From Phoenix dactylifera (lineage: Eukaryota > Streptophyta > Magnoliopsida > Arecales > Arecaceae), in NCBI RefSeq assembly GCF_009389715.1, contig NC_052399.1, positions 15,131,646 to 15,195,645 of the forward strand: 64,000 nt of DNA, read 5' to 3'. The position numbers and the translations under genes are program-made. Position 1 is the first letter of the stretch, and each line of letters starts with the position of its first letter. Below, in pieces: positions 50,600 to 63,756 of the stretch. The notes beneath the pieces were generated by a model. That model had not been told where the DNA came from, did not search any database, and was given only the letters and a program-made list of their open reading frames with translations.

Positions 50600-53080
50600 C
50601 AATCTAACTTGCAGCAAAATGGTTCTTTTTTTTTTCCTTAATTTCCAATGTTTCATCATCCATCCCAACTTAGATTAGAGCGGAATTATTTTCTAAGACC
50701 AGCCACGATGACATCATTAAATGGGGCCCATCCAATCACAGCAGTTGTGCCTATCACGGACGGCCGTGATTGAAAGAGCGACCCTGGTCCAATGCAGGGA
50801 ATCCGAAGAACTTAATGATGGATTTTTACCGAGTAAATTTTTGACCGCCAGCTGGTCCGGGTCCACCCAAAATAATCAGGCGTGGGGTTGACGAACTTTT
50901 ACGTTTTGACCGGTTTGCAATGGAATGCGTTTGGTTCAGACATGGCTCCGGATCCAAAGTGTGATGAGCAGGGTGCCGGCGAAATTATAAATCCTTGCTC
51001 TACTTTATAATTTCATTTGCTTACTGAAGATAACCATTAACTTACTATTTAAAATCTAATATATTATTTGCTGTCCCTACGTAATGATTGGACAGGTGTC
51101 CTTGGCAATGACTAGTGTTTGAGCCGGGTCAAGGCGCCAAGCAAATGCTTCAATAAAAAAAAGTGTATGTACCTGTCAAGCTTTGAGTTGAATCGATTGA
51201 TTTATTGAATTAATTAGATAATTATTTAAAAAACCCCCCTTAGTTCAGTGTGCCAATATCGGACTCATGTTAACTAATAAGCCAGAGCTTAGATTCTGCT
51301 TCACTATGGCCATGAGTAGAACATGTTATAATTTTGGTTGCAGATTAAAGAGTCTGGTTTGTAATTATTACTAAGTTATGGTTACTTCAGTATGATTTGG
51401 ATGCCACTAATTTATAATACATTAAGTCTCTTAACATATATGGGTACGGCTGAAATCTTACAGTGATAGAAGCCTTACGTACTAGATTATTTTTTTGTTT
51501 ATTTTTGAGATTGTTAACATTAGTGGTACTCTACTTTATTACAATTACAAACAATACTACTTGGAGCTTAAACCAAAATATTGATATTTAAGATTTTTTG
51601 TGAGACATGAAAACTCCAACACATTATTGATCCTAGTTCTCGCATGCTGGAAAAAAAATATTGATTCTGTTTCTCGCACACTTGAAAAAAGTTAATGATT
51701 AAAATATTTAGGAACTTGCTAGATTATTGACCAGTTATTTGCGGGCGTAGCTCTGCTAAAATTAAATTTTTCTTATGATATTTGCTTGATACAGTGAACT
51801 TTCCGCTTCTCCATTAAGCTCATGTATTACACTTGCTGAACCATTCGCACCCCATATACTAAATGTTCGACCCCTTATATCACTTGAAATTGAAGGTGGC
51901 ACACCTTCTAAATTTTGTAACTTGTATATGTTAAAGTCAAAAATAAGCCAAGTCGAGATTTTAATTTTGAAAACTTCAGAGTCCATTTAATGTTTCTTTT
52001 ATTTTCTATTTTTACTTTCAAAAATACAAGAAGAAAATCGCTAGAGTGGACAAACATGTACCATGATCCATGAGGTCTGTTTGTTTCTAAAATCATTCAT
52101 TAAACATTTAGATCTTTGACAAACAAAATCTTCCACTTTCAAAAAAAATAATAGTGAGGAATGATTCAAGTTTCATGCAAATACTGTCCCCAACCTTGCT
52201 GTTGTCCACCAATTTGCAGGGAAATAAAAATCCAAAAATAGTAACAATACCTTCAAACTAGATTTAATTTCAATATGAGCTCTAAGATATGTGTTTATAA
52301 CTTGCCCGAAAAGCACTCACTTGAGGTGACTCCTAATTGTAGTCATGCTTGTTTTGTTTAGAAACTTACAAATTACAAAAAATTTATCGTAGACTTAAAA
52401 GCAGTTTGAATGAGTTGATAAGCTCAAAATAAGCAAGTATATTCGTGATTCTAACTAAGAAAGTTTGCAATACAAGTATTTACGAAAAATTAAAATAGGC
52501 TAGGGCTCTCCATAGATTAAGAGTTTAATAACGGATATCCCTTGATAACTCATCACTTTGTTATAGTGATCATGACATGGTTGTTACGATCAAAAAACCA
52601 AAAAAAAAAAAGACTTTACGTATCATAGACTTAGCTGAAATTAGTGAATGTTGTCCTCAACTCTATACGTATTTATTGGATGTTTAGAACTCTTCTACCA
52701 ACAAGCATCATTAGCATAATGGACAGAGCATGGAAATCATTCCAGTGGGATAAATCCAAATCTTATTCTAGCCATTTAGTGGCTACCGCATCGACGATTT
52801 GAAAAAAAAAATGTTCTCAAAGTTTAAGATTGTTAGCATAATTTTAGGGATCACGTAACAACCTGCATCACTCATAATATTTTTCTTTATCAGCGTGATT
52901 CTGTATCAACCTATATTATTTTTTTTATATGGAGTTTGTACATAAGTATATATAACCTCTAAAATGTACCAAATATGGCGGAACAAAAAAATAAAATTAT
53001 TTTTTCTCTTTTTTTATTTTTTTCTTCTCCTACAAATATTTTAGGTTCGGGATCTATTCTTCAACAATACCTCCCTCACT
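50600..53080. other. Intergenic DNA, no gene seen
   Basis: AT-rich spacer upstream of the SSP4-like gene. Only short random ORFs occur. A tRNA-like stretch near 52710-52800 was judged too weak to call. Confidence 0.5.
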
Positions 53081-53084
53081 GCCT

Positions 53085-53830
53085 ATCCTAGAAAAGATAA
53101 AAATGATTTCCTGGATAGCTCTCAGTGACAAGATTCCATCATCAAAGAATCTAAGTATCAGTGGAGAAGAAATCCAGCGTGTCCATGCAATTCATGCTCA
53201 GAAGCCATAGACCACTCACTGCTGAATTGCACCTATTCTGCTAGTTAGTTTCTGGCTCATCCCTTGCCAAATTTCAACGCCTACTCTCCCATCTACCAAT
53301 GGTCAATGGAGCCTTGTTAGCATCTTGGATGTCTAAAATTCAACAACTTGGACCACTAAAAGCCTGCGATAGATTTGTAAGTTCTGCATGCTAGTGTATC
53401 TGGAAAAGAAGGTAACGGAAGAATTTTCAAATTAGAACCCCCCTCAGCAAGTTAAATCTTAACGTTATTGGAAGCCCTCTCAGCGAGTTTAATTTGGATA
53501 TCTATAGTCCATCTTTTCATATTTTGTCAAAGCTAAGTTTAATATTTCAAATTGCATTGAATGGAGAAGGGAGAACATTCTCAAATTAGATAAGAAAGCG
53601 GGACCAGCTGATTGCTTCTAACTAGAAAAGACTCCATCTTGAGGGAGATTCATGGACGATGATCGATTGGACGCGGAGAATAGACCGTTACGGAAATGGC
53701 CATTCGTTGATTAGTGAGATTCACAGATTGATCAGAATGATAGAGTTCTTTCAAGCAGTACATATATTTCGGGAGGCAAACAGAGCTGCAGATTAGATTT
53801 TTTTTTTCATTACCGGGCACTCAGAAGATG
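53085..53830 (+). pseudogene. LINE zinc-finger (zf-RVT) and RNase H remnant
   Basis: On the plus strand, WRRNPACPCNSCSEAIDHSL followed by LNC (about 53163-53235) fits the zf-RVT motif CPxCxxxxExxxHxLxxC that follows a LINE reverse transcriptase. About 400 bases later DSWTMIDWTRRIDRYGNGHS and EFFQAVHIFREANRAAD (53649-53797) match the RNase H domain end, followed by a stop. In-frame stops show decay. Confidence 0.75.
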
Positions 53831-53930
53831 TTATCTAGACCACGATTGTTGATATTCCTCCTTCGCTGTATCATTTCTTTTCTTTTGACGTGGCTGGCTG
53901 TTCCACGTAAGAGCTATATGAATTGCTGTT

Positions 53931-53931
<1 letters not shown>

Positions 53932-53985
<54 letters not shown>
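53932..53985. repeat. (GA)n microsatellite
   Basis: A pure AG run of about 54 bases, about 400 bp upstream of the Ole e 1-like start codon. It is likely to be length-polymorphic and may be within the promoter. Confidence 0.97.
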
Positions 53986-53988
<3 letters not shown>

Positions 53989-54389
53989 GAAAGACTGTTT
54001 ACTCAGTGATTCAGAAAATTCTGCTCTCCTAGCGCAGCTAGAGCAATCTGTGCTCTGCCAAGACGGAAGATTCCCATCAGAATAAACTACCATCCTGGGT
54101 TCATCCCAATTTTTCTTGACTTTTGACTTTTAAAATTTTCTGAGATCTCGGGATCTGGTTTTCTTTTACGATGCTGTTAACCACTTAACCCTAAGTTACT
54201 CTCTGATATCTAGAATGTTTGCTGGATCGTACACAGTAGCACAGACGGTGGATATCAGCCGTTCATCTAGATAGACACAATCTATAGCCGCCGTCTTCCC
54301 GTGTCCTGTTATCGGAAGGGGAAAAAGGGTAGGCTCTGAGAAGCGTGGGCGCCTCTCTCTCTTCGTGAAGCGCAGAAGCGTCGGCGGAG

Positions 54390-57300
54390 ATGGAGCCGCC
54401 GAGGAGAGGAGGACTGGCGATGGTGGTGATGGGCGGGCTTGTTCTGGTCGTCCTGCTGTGCGGCGCGGCGGAGGGGTGGACGGGGGAAATCCACGGGAGG
54501 GTGGTCTGCGATGTGTGTGGGGATTCTTCCATAGGACCAGAAGATCACGTCTTGGAAGGTGATTTTGGTCTTATCCATGATTTTTGATCTCTGATTCTAT
54601 TCTCCAACTTTATCGTTCATATCTTATTTTCTTTCAAAAAAAAATGAGATTTTTTTCAATTTTAGGTCGGGAATTTCTTTTCTTTTCTTTTCATGTTCGA
54701 GTTCATGGATTTCTAAGGCAGTTGATGCTTTCCAGCAATTTATTGTCTATTTGTTTTGTTGTCTGATTCTACTTCTGTCTTCTTCATGATCAGCAGCCAT
54801 GGAAATTCTTTTTCTTCGTTGCTTAAATTTTTTGATTCATACATCCCAATTCCATCTGTCAATTCAGTGTACTGATGATTCGGAGTCAAGAAAACTAGAA
54901 TACTAAGTAAATGATGGGAAAACGGGATTATTTCACAAAGGTAATTGTATGAAATTCTATAGCAAGAGTTGAAGTTTTCATTACAATCGTCGAAGTTGTA
55001 AGATGGAGATCAAAAGAACATACAGTAAATTTGGTATTCAACATAGTCAAGAGAAGTATAATGCCAAGTAAAAGGTGGAAAAATACGGGATTATTTCATA
55101 AGGTAATTGTATGAAATTCTATAGCAAGAGTTGAAGTTTTCGTTACAATCATCGAAGTTGTAAGATGGAGATCAAAAGATCACACAGTGAATTTGGTATT
55201 CAACACAGAAATATAGAGCACTGTCTTGTGTTGGAGCTTGATGAATGGTAGAATTGGCAACCGATTCCCATGCAGAAGCGGGGGAACAAAAATTCTTGTA
55301 TAAATAGATGAAGTGGATGTGCCTAGGGAAATACTTTAGAGCATTTTCTGTGGTGTGCATACATGTGGATGTATGCAACAAATGACAAAACAAGAAACTA
55401 TAGAATTCTTACCAAGAACTTATCTTGTGATTATTATAGCACTAGATGGTGCTTCATGAGACGAGAGAGGCTGAAAGTGTTGAGGAGGTCATTATGACAG
55501 ATGCAAGATTCATATCACGTGTTGTATCCTAGATAATGATTTGCAACTAAGAAATCATGCACCAAAAATATATGATATGATAATTCTATCAAGAGTAGTT
55601 GGCTAGAAATTTTTTGAACTCACTATGATTGTGCCTTAAGATTACGATGGATTTCTCTGTTGGGTCTTGCAGAAATATGGATTTTGCTATCATTGGAAAG
55701 TTTGATGTTTTCAAAATGCCTTATTTGTTTGTTCTTCTTGTTTCTTTCCGGGAAGACAGCTTAGAAACACCCTACTTAGATAATAAATTACATTCCATAA
55801 TTCTTCTTATGTCTTTGGCCATAAAAGGAGGAACAGCAGAAGTTGCTCTCATATATGGTGACAGGTAATGAGTATGATTTCTTCTTTCCTCTTATGGATT
55901 TCTCTTGATTGTCTGTAACTCTAACTCTATCTGCACTAAAGGAATTACCTCAGATAGTGGAACTGATTGCATTGTTAGCTGTGCTCAATGGTGCTTAATT
56001 TCTGCACAGAAATATGAAATGAAATCAAATTTTAAACAAGATATAAATAATGGTTATGATATCTCTGCCTTCAATATCAGATTGGTAGTTTAACTATATT
56101 ATATTAGAGGAAATATCAAGGATACTCACCTTAGGATGAGTTATGATGAACATCGTAGTTAGAAAAGTGCTAGGAAGTTCCATGGACATACCAGTGTTGG
56201 GAAAAAAATTGGTAATAAAGGACTTGCTCATGGTCTTTGACAGGACTGGCTTAAATATTTGAGTTTCTTCAGATAATGATATACTTTGCATATTAATGAG
56301 AAATTTTTGCAGTTCCAGTGAGTTCCTTCTGACTTTTTGATACTGTAAAATAAGTTTCACAACCCAGAAATGCCATTCTTCAAATTGCATAAATAATCAT
56401 GAGAAAAACTAATGGCAATCTTTGTTAGGCGATTTTAAAGTTTGATGCATTAGGGTCTTGCATTATGCATTAAGGTCAATATTATCAATGTCCTCAGGTT
56501 GATTAAGAATTGGAGATAGCCTCTTGACTTTTGAAAAATGCATGAATAAATGCCCAATACTTCATCCTCAGCAATGGTCTGGGCATCATATATTGATATC
56601 AATCTGATCATCCTGCTCAAATTGAAATCTAAATATCTTATAAAGATAATGAACTCATCTGTAGTTCATGATGGTCTCAAATCCATCACAGTTCATATTC
56701 ATATACCGAAATAGTTATTGCTAAGAGTTAGGTGTTGGGACAATTGAAAGGATATATTTGTCAGCCAAGATAATCATTGTCATTATGTTATGGCTAAACA
56801 CATTATAGTGACTGATATAGCTAGAGAGAGGCAGCTCAGCCAAGGTAACAAAACAATTAAATGAATGATTTGAGGTCATAGTGGCCATGAGGCTTGAAGT
56901 GGGCTTAGTTCTACTGATGTTATTTTGTTTTATTCTCTTTTATATTGTTTTATTTTATTCTGAGAACCACTTCTTTGCTCTCATTTGGATCTTTCAACTT
57001 ATTGTTTTTTCTCCTCCTAAAAAAAAAGACTTATTGTCTTCTCTCTTGGGAAACATATATTCCCTATAAACATCCATAAATGTAATTTGCTTTAGTTGAC
57101 CTAAATGGAGAAGTTTTATTTCTGGAGAATGCTGTCCACAAATTCACATACAACATTCATCACTTCCAACCATTCATGTTGATCGAAGACAAGTTTTCTG
57201 GAGAAGAATCATTACCAAGAGAATATCGGGTGGCAGAGTCTGAGTCATCTTTATCTGCTACAGAGACGTGCCATGAGGGTTTTTGGCAATTCATGGAAGC

Positions 57301-59623
57301 ATGAAAGCAAGGAAAACTCTGGGATATGAAAAGAAAAACATGTAAACTGTGCTTTCCCATCCCTGTAACCACTTTTTGGGATTTTTAATACCATCAGAAG
57401 TCAGGTCAAAGATGAAACGTGCCCTTTAGTTCTAACTCATTAACTGCTCTATGGTACTTTGTCTGCTCATTTGGTCTTAGGAGTTTCTTGGCTCTCCAAT
57501 TACATCTATCATAAGTGATAATCATTGTGAATTGAGATACATGACTATCAGCTAGTATTCCTGTTCATGACCATGATTATGTTATTATATCATGCTTTTA
57601 GCTAGATACACATGTCAAGCCAACAGTCGGCATGCATTGATATACAAGGATGCACAGCTGTATTGGATATTTTTGTTTTAATGGATAAACGTGTTTTCAA
57701 GCTTAAGAATGCATTTTGTCTTTAATAAATAATTTGGGCACTATGAATCCTAATGACAGAAGCGGAGAGGGAAAATGCATTTATAAGTGTTTTTTTGGCC
57801 CTCCATTCTTATCTTAATTGCGGGCCCGATTTTTCTTCAGACACTTCTTTGTCAAAAGTTGAGGCCTCTTCATTCTTTATTGTTGCATTTGGAAACATAC
57901 ATCCTACACTAGCAATGTCTTCAGACCAGAAATTGACATAAAAGTATCATTATTTAAGAATTAGTTCATGCAAAATCAAATAAAACTTAAAAAATATTGG
58001 TTTGGAAAACTACCAATGTCTATGTTTTTGTGTTACTCTGTAACATCCATTATCAATCAGTTGATCAATATGCTATGGTACAGAGCAACAATAATTCATG
58101 ATTGGTTGGTAGACACCCCGAACATATGGAAGGAGGGTGTATTGAGTACATGGTGCCTCGGCATGGTACATATGATGCATAGTTGTTCAGTATTTGTCTT
58201 TGAAGCTCCAATGAGTCACATTCCTTGTGGCTTATTGGAGGTAACCTTCTTCTTGCTCAAGATGAATGCTTATGTTGCTAAGGGACCTAACTTATTTAAG
58301 CACCATGAACTTAGAAGAAATTTGTTTTTCACGCAAGTAATGTTGTAGCTTTAGTACCATCTTGCCCTTGTTGTTAAACAGTCCATGGAAGTCAGAACAA
58401 CATAAGTGGTGCTTGTGGATGGTGGAAAGGAAGTTACTGATTACAGGAAAATCCTGAAATTTCCCGTCAAGTAATTCTACAAACCGTTTGGTCAAAGTGA
58501 TGCTCCATTAAAAAAAAAAATTTCCATACCATTGTTTTTAAAATAACTTCACAAAGAGGATGCACACTGGTTAATTTTGAGCACAGCCAAGTATATAACC
58601 GCCAGACGCCAGTCTTGGCAAGTCTGAAGCATGATAAAATAGTTACCTAATTTGCTAAATCAATAGTAAATTACAAATTGGTACGAACTGAAATGGTTTG
58701 TGTAATATGAAAAAGATGAGCTAGTATAAATTCTATAAAAAGCTATACTCCATTTAATTCCTGTATGCAGAAAATTTTCCTATGTAGCTCCTTCTAACTC
58801 CTAAATTAAAAAAATAAAGTGCTTATTTATATTGTGTACATAATTCATCTTGATAGATAAAAAAAAAGTGGAACTGTTATAGCGTTATATAAATCAACAA
58901 ACATAAATTTTAACCTGATTCAGTAAGCAGAACTGAATTATGAATCCAAGCCTGAACTACAATGTAGATCTGCATGTTTTTTTATCTAAGAACATGAAGG
59001 CTCATACAATGTTTCTTTTTTTATCTGGTTTGACTACCATACTGGTTGAAGCCAGAACATATTGTGGGGCCATTGACTGCATGTCATGTTTCCTCAGAGG
59101 TTGCTCTTAAGTTTCTTGTGGGAGGTTAATTTGTGCAGAACTCACAGTATTTTTTCTCCATCATTTTTTTATACTTATCAGAGTTTTATATGATTTTGCA
59201 TTCTTATCTTGTTGCATGTAATCTTCACTGTAGATTCGTTGAGCTGAATTTTCAGCTATTGCGGTTATGTATGGTATCTGTTCAAGGGCTTTTAGGTGAA
59301 TGTATCTGGTCTCATGGGTCGTTGTCATGTTCCTTGCAGGTGCTGAGGTGGCTGTTCTTTGCATAACTAAATCTGGTGAAGTTATTAATTATCAGGCCTT
59401 CACAAACTTGAAAGGCATTTATACAGTGGCAGAGACCATGCCTGAGAGCGATCGGTGGGTGTCATGCTTAGCAAGGCCCATCAGCAGCTACCATGAGCAG
59501 TGCACTCGGAAGGGAGATGCCCACTCCGGGGTCAAGTTCACTTACAATTTGCCATCTGGAAACTCTCACACTGTCAGGCCATTCCTTTACAAACCTGTTT
59601 CCGTGCCAATGTATTGCAGCTGA
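54390..59623 (+). CDS. Pollen Ole e 1 / extensin-like family secreted protein
   Basis: Two exons, 54390-54558 and 59340-59623, are joined at a GT/AG intron of 4781 bp within a Gly codon, giving 150 aa. Residues 1-29 form a signal peptide: Arg near the start, then LAMVVMGGLVLVVLLCGAAE. The mature part begins near WTGEIHGRVVCDVCGDS. Six cysteines (40, 43, 64, 99, 111 and 149) match the six-Cys pattern of the Ole e 1 domain. GAEVAVLCIT, GEVINYQAFTNLKGIY and the end PFLYKPVSVPMYC are typical. These small secreted proteins go to the cell wall or apoplast; many are expressed in pollen or growing tissue, and their biochemical role is poorly known. The length is normal for the family. The start ATG is the one that gives the signal peptide. 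Confidence 0.93.
54905..55206. repeat. 161-bp tandem duplication in the Ole e 1-like intron
   Basis: Copies start AAGTAAA at 54905 and 55066. They share GGTAATTGTATGAAATTCTA, GCAAGAGTTGAAGTTTTC and GAAGTTGTAAGATGGAGATC. They are very similar, so the duplication is recent. Confidence 0.9.
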
Positions 59624-60413
59624 AAGATGTACTGTATGTTGGGAAACATACCAGTAAATATATAGTACAAACTCATGTATGTTGGTTGAGTGGAGGAAGA
59701 AGGAATCCTAAAGCCTATAGAATATCAAGTTGGTTGTGCATACTTGATGTAACAAAATGACTGTATTTGCTATACCGGTTATCTGTGTTCATTAGCTCCA
59801 ATTTCTGCTGTCTGTGTTTCTTTTGTCCCCAGCTAGTGCAAGATCAAGATACTCGCGGGGAAGTTGATGCATGGAGACCGGCATGCTGTTCTGTCTTAAT
59901 GCTGCTACTGATCTTGTGGCATGCGAAAATGAGTTTCTTTCCCTGAATGCAGGATTGCGAGGGAATCATGGAACTCGAGATGATAAGTCTGACAAGCAGC
60001 TAATGCTGTAGCATGCTCTCTGGCATGTCTGAAACTCATGGCATATCAGATGTCGAGGTCGTCTTTTATGATAAGAAGGCAGTGCTTATGCTGACTCCTG
60101 ATGGTCATGACTTCATGACTACTTGGAACTTGTCAGGGCTTCACAACTCTATTGGCGCTCACATTTATGAGATGCTTTTGCCAGGTCTCTTATGCCCTGC
60201 TCCTGAGTACCCAGCAATTTCTTGCTTTGCACAAACCCCTTTTTTTTTCCTGTTTCTTATCCTTCTGTGCCATGAGCCAAATGAAGACTTTTTAGCCCTA
60301 TCTGGATGCTGGAAGATCTTACTGGTGTGATAGGATTCCCTGCAATTTATGTGATAGCTTTCGGTCAGAAGTTATACTGGAAGCCAAGCCCTTCAAAGAG
60401 AGCCTGAGGGGAC
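59624..60413 (+). other. 3' UTR of the Ole e 1-like gene and spacer
   Basis: No further gene is recognised. The ORF at 60013-60330 shows no known motif and ends in a T-rich run. A 3' UTR of a few hundred bases is likely. Confidence 0.45.
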
Positions 60414-60418
60414 CAGCT

Positions 60419-61927
60419 TGTTGGAACGGACTCACCAAAAGAGTCCGAGTCTTCTGCGCAAGAGAAGGAGAAGTCCAATTCTAGAAATTCATAGCTGCCA
60501 TAATAGTTGTAAATTTGAAATTTGAATTTTAAATTTGTTCAAATTTGGACTCATCAGAAGAAGAATTCTTAGCTATCATAACAGCTGCCAAATTTAGACC
60601 CACCAGAAGACGTGTATACGAGCCAACCATCTGGCTTCACACATCTAGACTTTCCTCACTATGTTTGTAAGCTTCATAAAAGCTTGTATGGACTGCGTCA
60701 AGTTCTCCGGGCCTAATTCTAATGCTTGACAGATAAGCTGTAGAGTTATGGCTTCATTGGCTTCAAAGCGGACAGTTCTTTGTACACATTGCATCGAGGT
60801 CAACTTCATATCTATTTCCTCATTTATGTTGATGACATAATTATCATTGAATTCGATGCTCATGAAGTCACCAAAATCATTAACTTGCTCAGCCAAGATT
60901 TTTCTGTCAAAGACCTTGGCAACTTAAGTTTTTTTCTTGGAGTGGAAGCCTTACGAATACCCTCTAGTATCTTCCTCACTCAATGAAAGTACATCGTTGA
61001 TCTTTTACAAAAGGTCTCTCTGGATAAAGTTAAACCTTGTAGCACCCTGATGTCTACTTCCTGTCAGTTATCAAAATTTGAAGGTCAAGAATTTGATGAT
61101 CCTCATCTCTATCGAAGTACTGTTGGCGCCTTATACTATTTGGGCTTTACTAGACCAGACATCGTATTCGCAGTCCACAAAGTCAGCAAATATATGCATC
61201 AACCCCGGGTATCTCACTGGCAAGCTGTTAAAAGAATACTAAGGTATCTCAAAATACAATTTCCTATGGTCTCCAGTTATTCTTTCATTCGCGTCACACT
61301 CTGCATAGTTACACCGACGCTAATTGGGCTGGGGACTGTGATGACAGAAGAAATGTTGGTGCTTAGTGTTTTTCATAGTGCAAGTTTAGTTAGTTGGAGT
61401 TGCAAACAACAACAAACAGTTGCGAGAAGTAGCATTGAATCATAATACAAATCCCTGTCCAATACCGCTGTAGAGCTTCAATGGTTGCAGTCCATACTTA
61501 ATGATCTTCATTTGCCCTTATAAGAAACTCCTACATTGTGGTGTGACAACATAGATGCTACCTACCTCTCCTCCAATCTAGTCTTCTATGCAAGAACGAA
61601 GCATATTGAAATCAGTTTTCATACCGTGTGAGAGCAGGTGATGAAGAAATAACTGAGAGTGTCATTTTATCGTCAAAAGATCAGATAGCCGATCTACTTA
61701 CAAAATCTCTATCAGTAGTGAGGTTCACGCATCTTCGAGACAATCTTCATGTGCAAGAACTGCACATTCGAATGCGGGGGCGTGTTGGAACGGACTCACC
61801 AGAAGAGTCTGAGTCTTCCGGGCAAGTGAAGGAGAAGCCCAATTCCAGAAATTCATAGCTGCCATAATAGTTGTAAATCTGAATTTCAAATTCGTTCAAA
61901 TCTGAATGTCAAATTCATTCAAATAGT
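60419..61927 (+). mobile_element. Internally deleted Ty1/copia element
   Basis: TGTTGGAACGGACTCACCA occurs at 60419 (5' LTR start) and at 61783 (3' LTR start), with about 140 bp of similarity after each. Between them lie only the 3' half of pol (late RT and RNase H) and no gag, protease or integrase, so a large internal deletion has occurred. The polypurine-like ATGCGGGGGCG precedes the 3' LTR. CAGCT at 60414-60418 and 61928-61932 could be the TSD, but the 3' LTR would then not end in CA, so the right border is uncertain. Confidence 0.75.
60655..61780 (+). pseudogene. Copia reverse transcriptase/RNase H remnant
   Basis: The order is that of the copia RVT_2 and RNase H region. CKLHKSLYGLRQVLRA is followed by the active-site block YVDDIIII (about 60826-60850). 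Then come LSQDFSVKDLGNLSFFLGVE, YRSTVGALYYLGFTRPDI (about 61110-61165), AVKRILRYLK, then SLVSWSCKQQQTVARSSIES (about 61385-61440). [14 protein letters not shown] and DQIADLLTKSL lie near the end. It has in-frame stops and shifts. It is inactive and is described only as a remnant. Confidence 0.88.
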
Positions 61928-61932
61928 CAGCT

Positions 61933-62750
61933 TTGCTCGAAAGAAAGGTTAATCAACGGTTAGCACTTATTTTCATTCCCCAACATTCTCCTCGTCCTCC
62001 AATAGAATTTGAAGAAAAACATAGCAGAGAGGTGAAATTTTAGATCGTTAGGTCTTTACACACGAACAGAACACAGGTTGTTGCTTCATTTTTCTCTAGG
62101 AAGCAACTACTTTGCTGTGTAAAACTGGGAAAAAAGGGCTGTGATCATTTCATTTGTAATACAAAAGTTTCTTATGGTGTTAAGAATTTGAAGTCATGGT
62201 TCCTGTTCGTTATTGTTCAGTACCTTGTCTCCATGTCAGATCTCCAGTTTCTCCATTTGAATGAGGGATAGCGTGCAGGCTGATGGCTTTTTTCTCTCTT
62301 TCTTTACATGCTTAGGCAAGTTCTCAAGCTTTTCACTGGAATATAAAACCATGGAAAAGAACGTGGGATTGGTTAGATCCGCGCCATCTATTGGACTTAA
62401 TGGAGTGGATTCTTCCCCAAACTATTGTTATATAAATCCCAGTGGCGATAGAATTGTCTTTTAGTCTCTTAATTTGTTGCTCCATATAGGCTTCAAGATG
62501 GGACCGGTAAGCTTCAAAATTAACGTTTTTTCCTTTGTTTTTAACGAGCTGAATGCGTCAGGGGCCGGCTTTTTGTTGCATAAATTATTCACGCACACCT
62601 CGATTCCGCTGGCTGCATGTTCTTTCTTCCAAGTTCCGGCAAGCACTAAGTCAAACATACGGTGGCCCGGCTCCACTCACACAGCCGGTAGAAAAAGCCC
62701 AACGCAATTAAAATATTTTGACCACAGAAGCTTCCGCAGCTCCAGCTTTG
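61933..62750. other. Intergenic DNA, no gene seen
   Basis: Spacer between the copia element and the LINE tail. No gene or repeat boundary is recognised. Confidence 0.5.
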
Positions 62751-63570
62751 TTTGTTTGTTTTTTTTTTTTGTTTTTTTTTTTATTTTTTTTTTTGTGCTG
62801 AAACGAATATTTCATACATCACGGATACGAATATACCCAATAGAATCGGCAAACAAAAGGTTCCGAAATGCAACAGACATCTCACCCTCTCCAACCCACA
62901 GGGTGCCTCCTAAGTAGCTCGTTACATATGCCGCAACCTAATCCGCCGCTCTGTTAGCCTCATGATATACATGCATAGCCTGAAATATAATGCCCTTCCT
63001 CACCATCAACCAAATATCACGGTGCAGGAGATGAACATCTCCATTTCTACTTGTGTCCCGTTGGACCTAGCCGATCACCGTGGCCGAATCACGCTCCAAG
63101 AGGATGGAGGTTGCCTGAAGCACGTGCCGCACATAATGCAATCCCATCCAAGCCGTCTGTAACACTGTTCTGGAAATCGAGGTATCGAAGATCTGACATC
63201 CCCCGCTGTGACCACACTCGAACTCGGGCCCTTGATGACAAACCCGACCCCTCCTACCCGACCCCTCCTATCCTACCTCCATCCAAAACAGAACCATCAA
63301 AATTGACCTTGAGGAAACTCGGAGGTGGAGGCTTCCAGGTGAAGAAAACCGTATGAGGAGTTGCCGAAGCAATGTGGGGGCACCAGGTATCCCGAGCTGT
63401 CAATAGTCTGTAGTCTAACCCTATCCGAAGAATCTCTGTTGTCTGTGCCTGAGTCCGCTCCATCACGAAACGTGAGGATGGACTAAGCCCGCCAGATACC
63501 CGAACGTTTCTGGCCATCCATACTTGATAAGCTATGCAAGCCGCCCTAATGGCCAGGTTTATTCTCTAAC
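62751..63570 (-). pseudogene. 5'-truncated LINE with RNase H domain and A-rich tail
   Basis: On the minus strand the order is NLAIRAACIAYQVWMARN (end of the zf-RVT region, about 63550), then PPPPSFLKVNFDGSVLDGGR (the start of RNase H, about 63280). LLERDSATVIG follows near 63090 and FQAMHVYHEANRAAD near 62970. VAAYVTSYLGGTLWVGEGE then leads into the 3' end. At the minus-strand 3' end the element runs into an A-rich stretch (T-rich on plus, 62751-62797). Frame shifts and two stops make it dead. Its 5' end lies about 190 bp before the P450 start codon. Confidence 0.83.
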
Positions 63571-63756
63571 TTGATTCCGAAGACAGAGCGTCCGATATAC
63601 GTCCAAAACCGTGGGCAGTTTCTCTTTGGACTTGCGGACAAGTCAAAGACGACGTTTGAGACTTCATGGCCGATAAAATGGCATTACCTACTGCTACTTC
63701 TTTACCCCTCGCACCTCCCAAGTTTGACCAAAAGATAAACAAGAGAAGAGAGAACC
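63571..63756 (+). promoter_or_regulatory. Upstream region of the CYP72A-type gene
   Basis: Short space between the LINE remnant and the P450 ATG. The leader near 63730-63756 is A/G-rich (AAAAGATAAACAAGAGAAGAG) and the start context ACCATGG is favourable. A TATA box could not be fixed. Confidence 0.35.

Noticed and set aside
52705..52835. Second SINE-like stretch (TAGCATAATGG near an AAATCCAAATC word, then poly-A)
   Set aside because: The A-box-like word overlaps a TTAGCATAAT direct repeat, the B-box match is poor and the borders are inconsistent.
60013..60330. 105-codon ORF after the Ole e 1-like gene
   Set aside because: No known motif, ends in a poly-T-encoded Phe run, and is more likely 3' flank.
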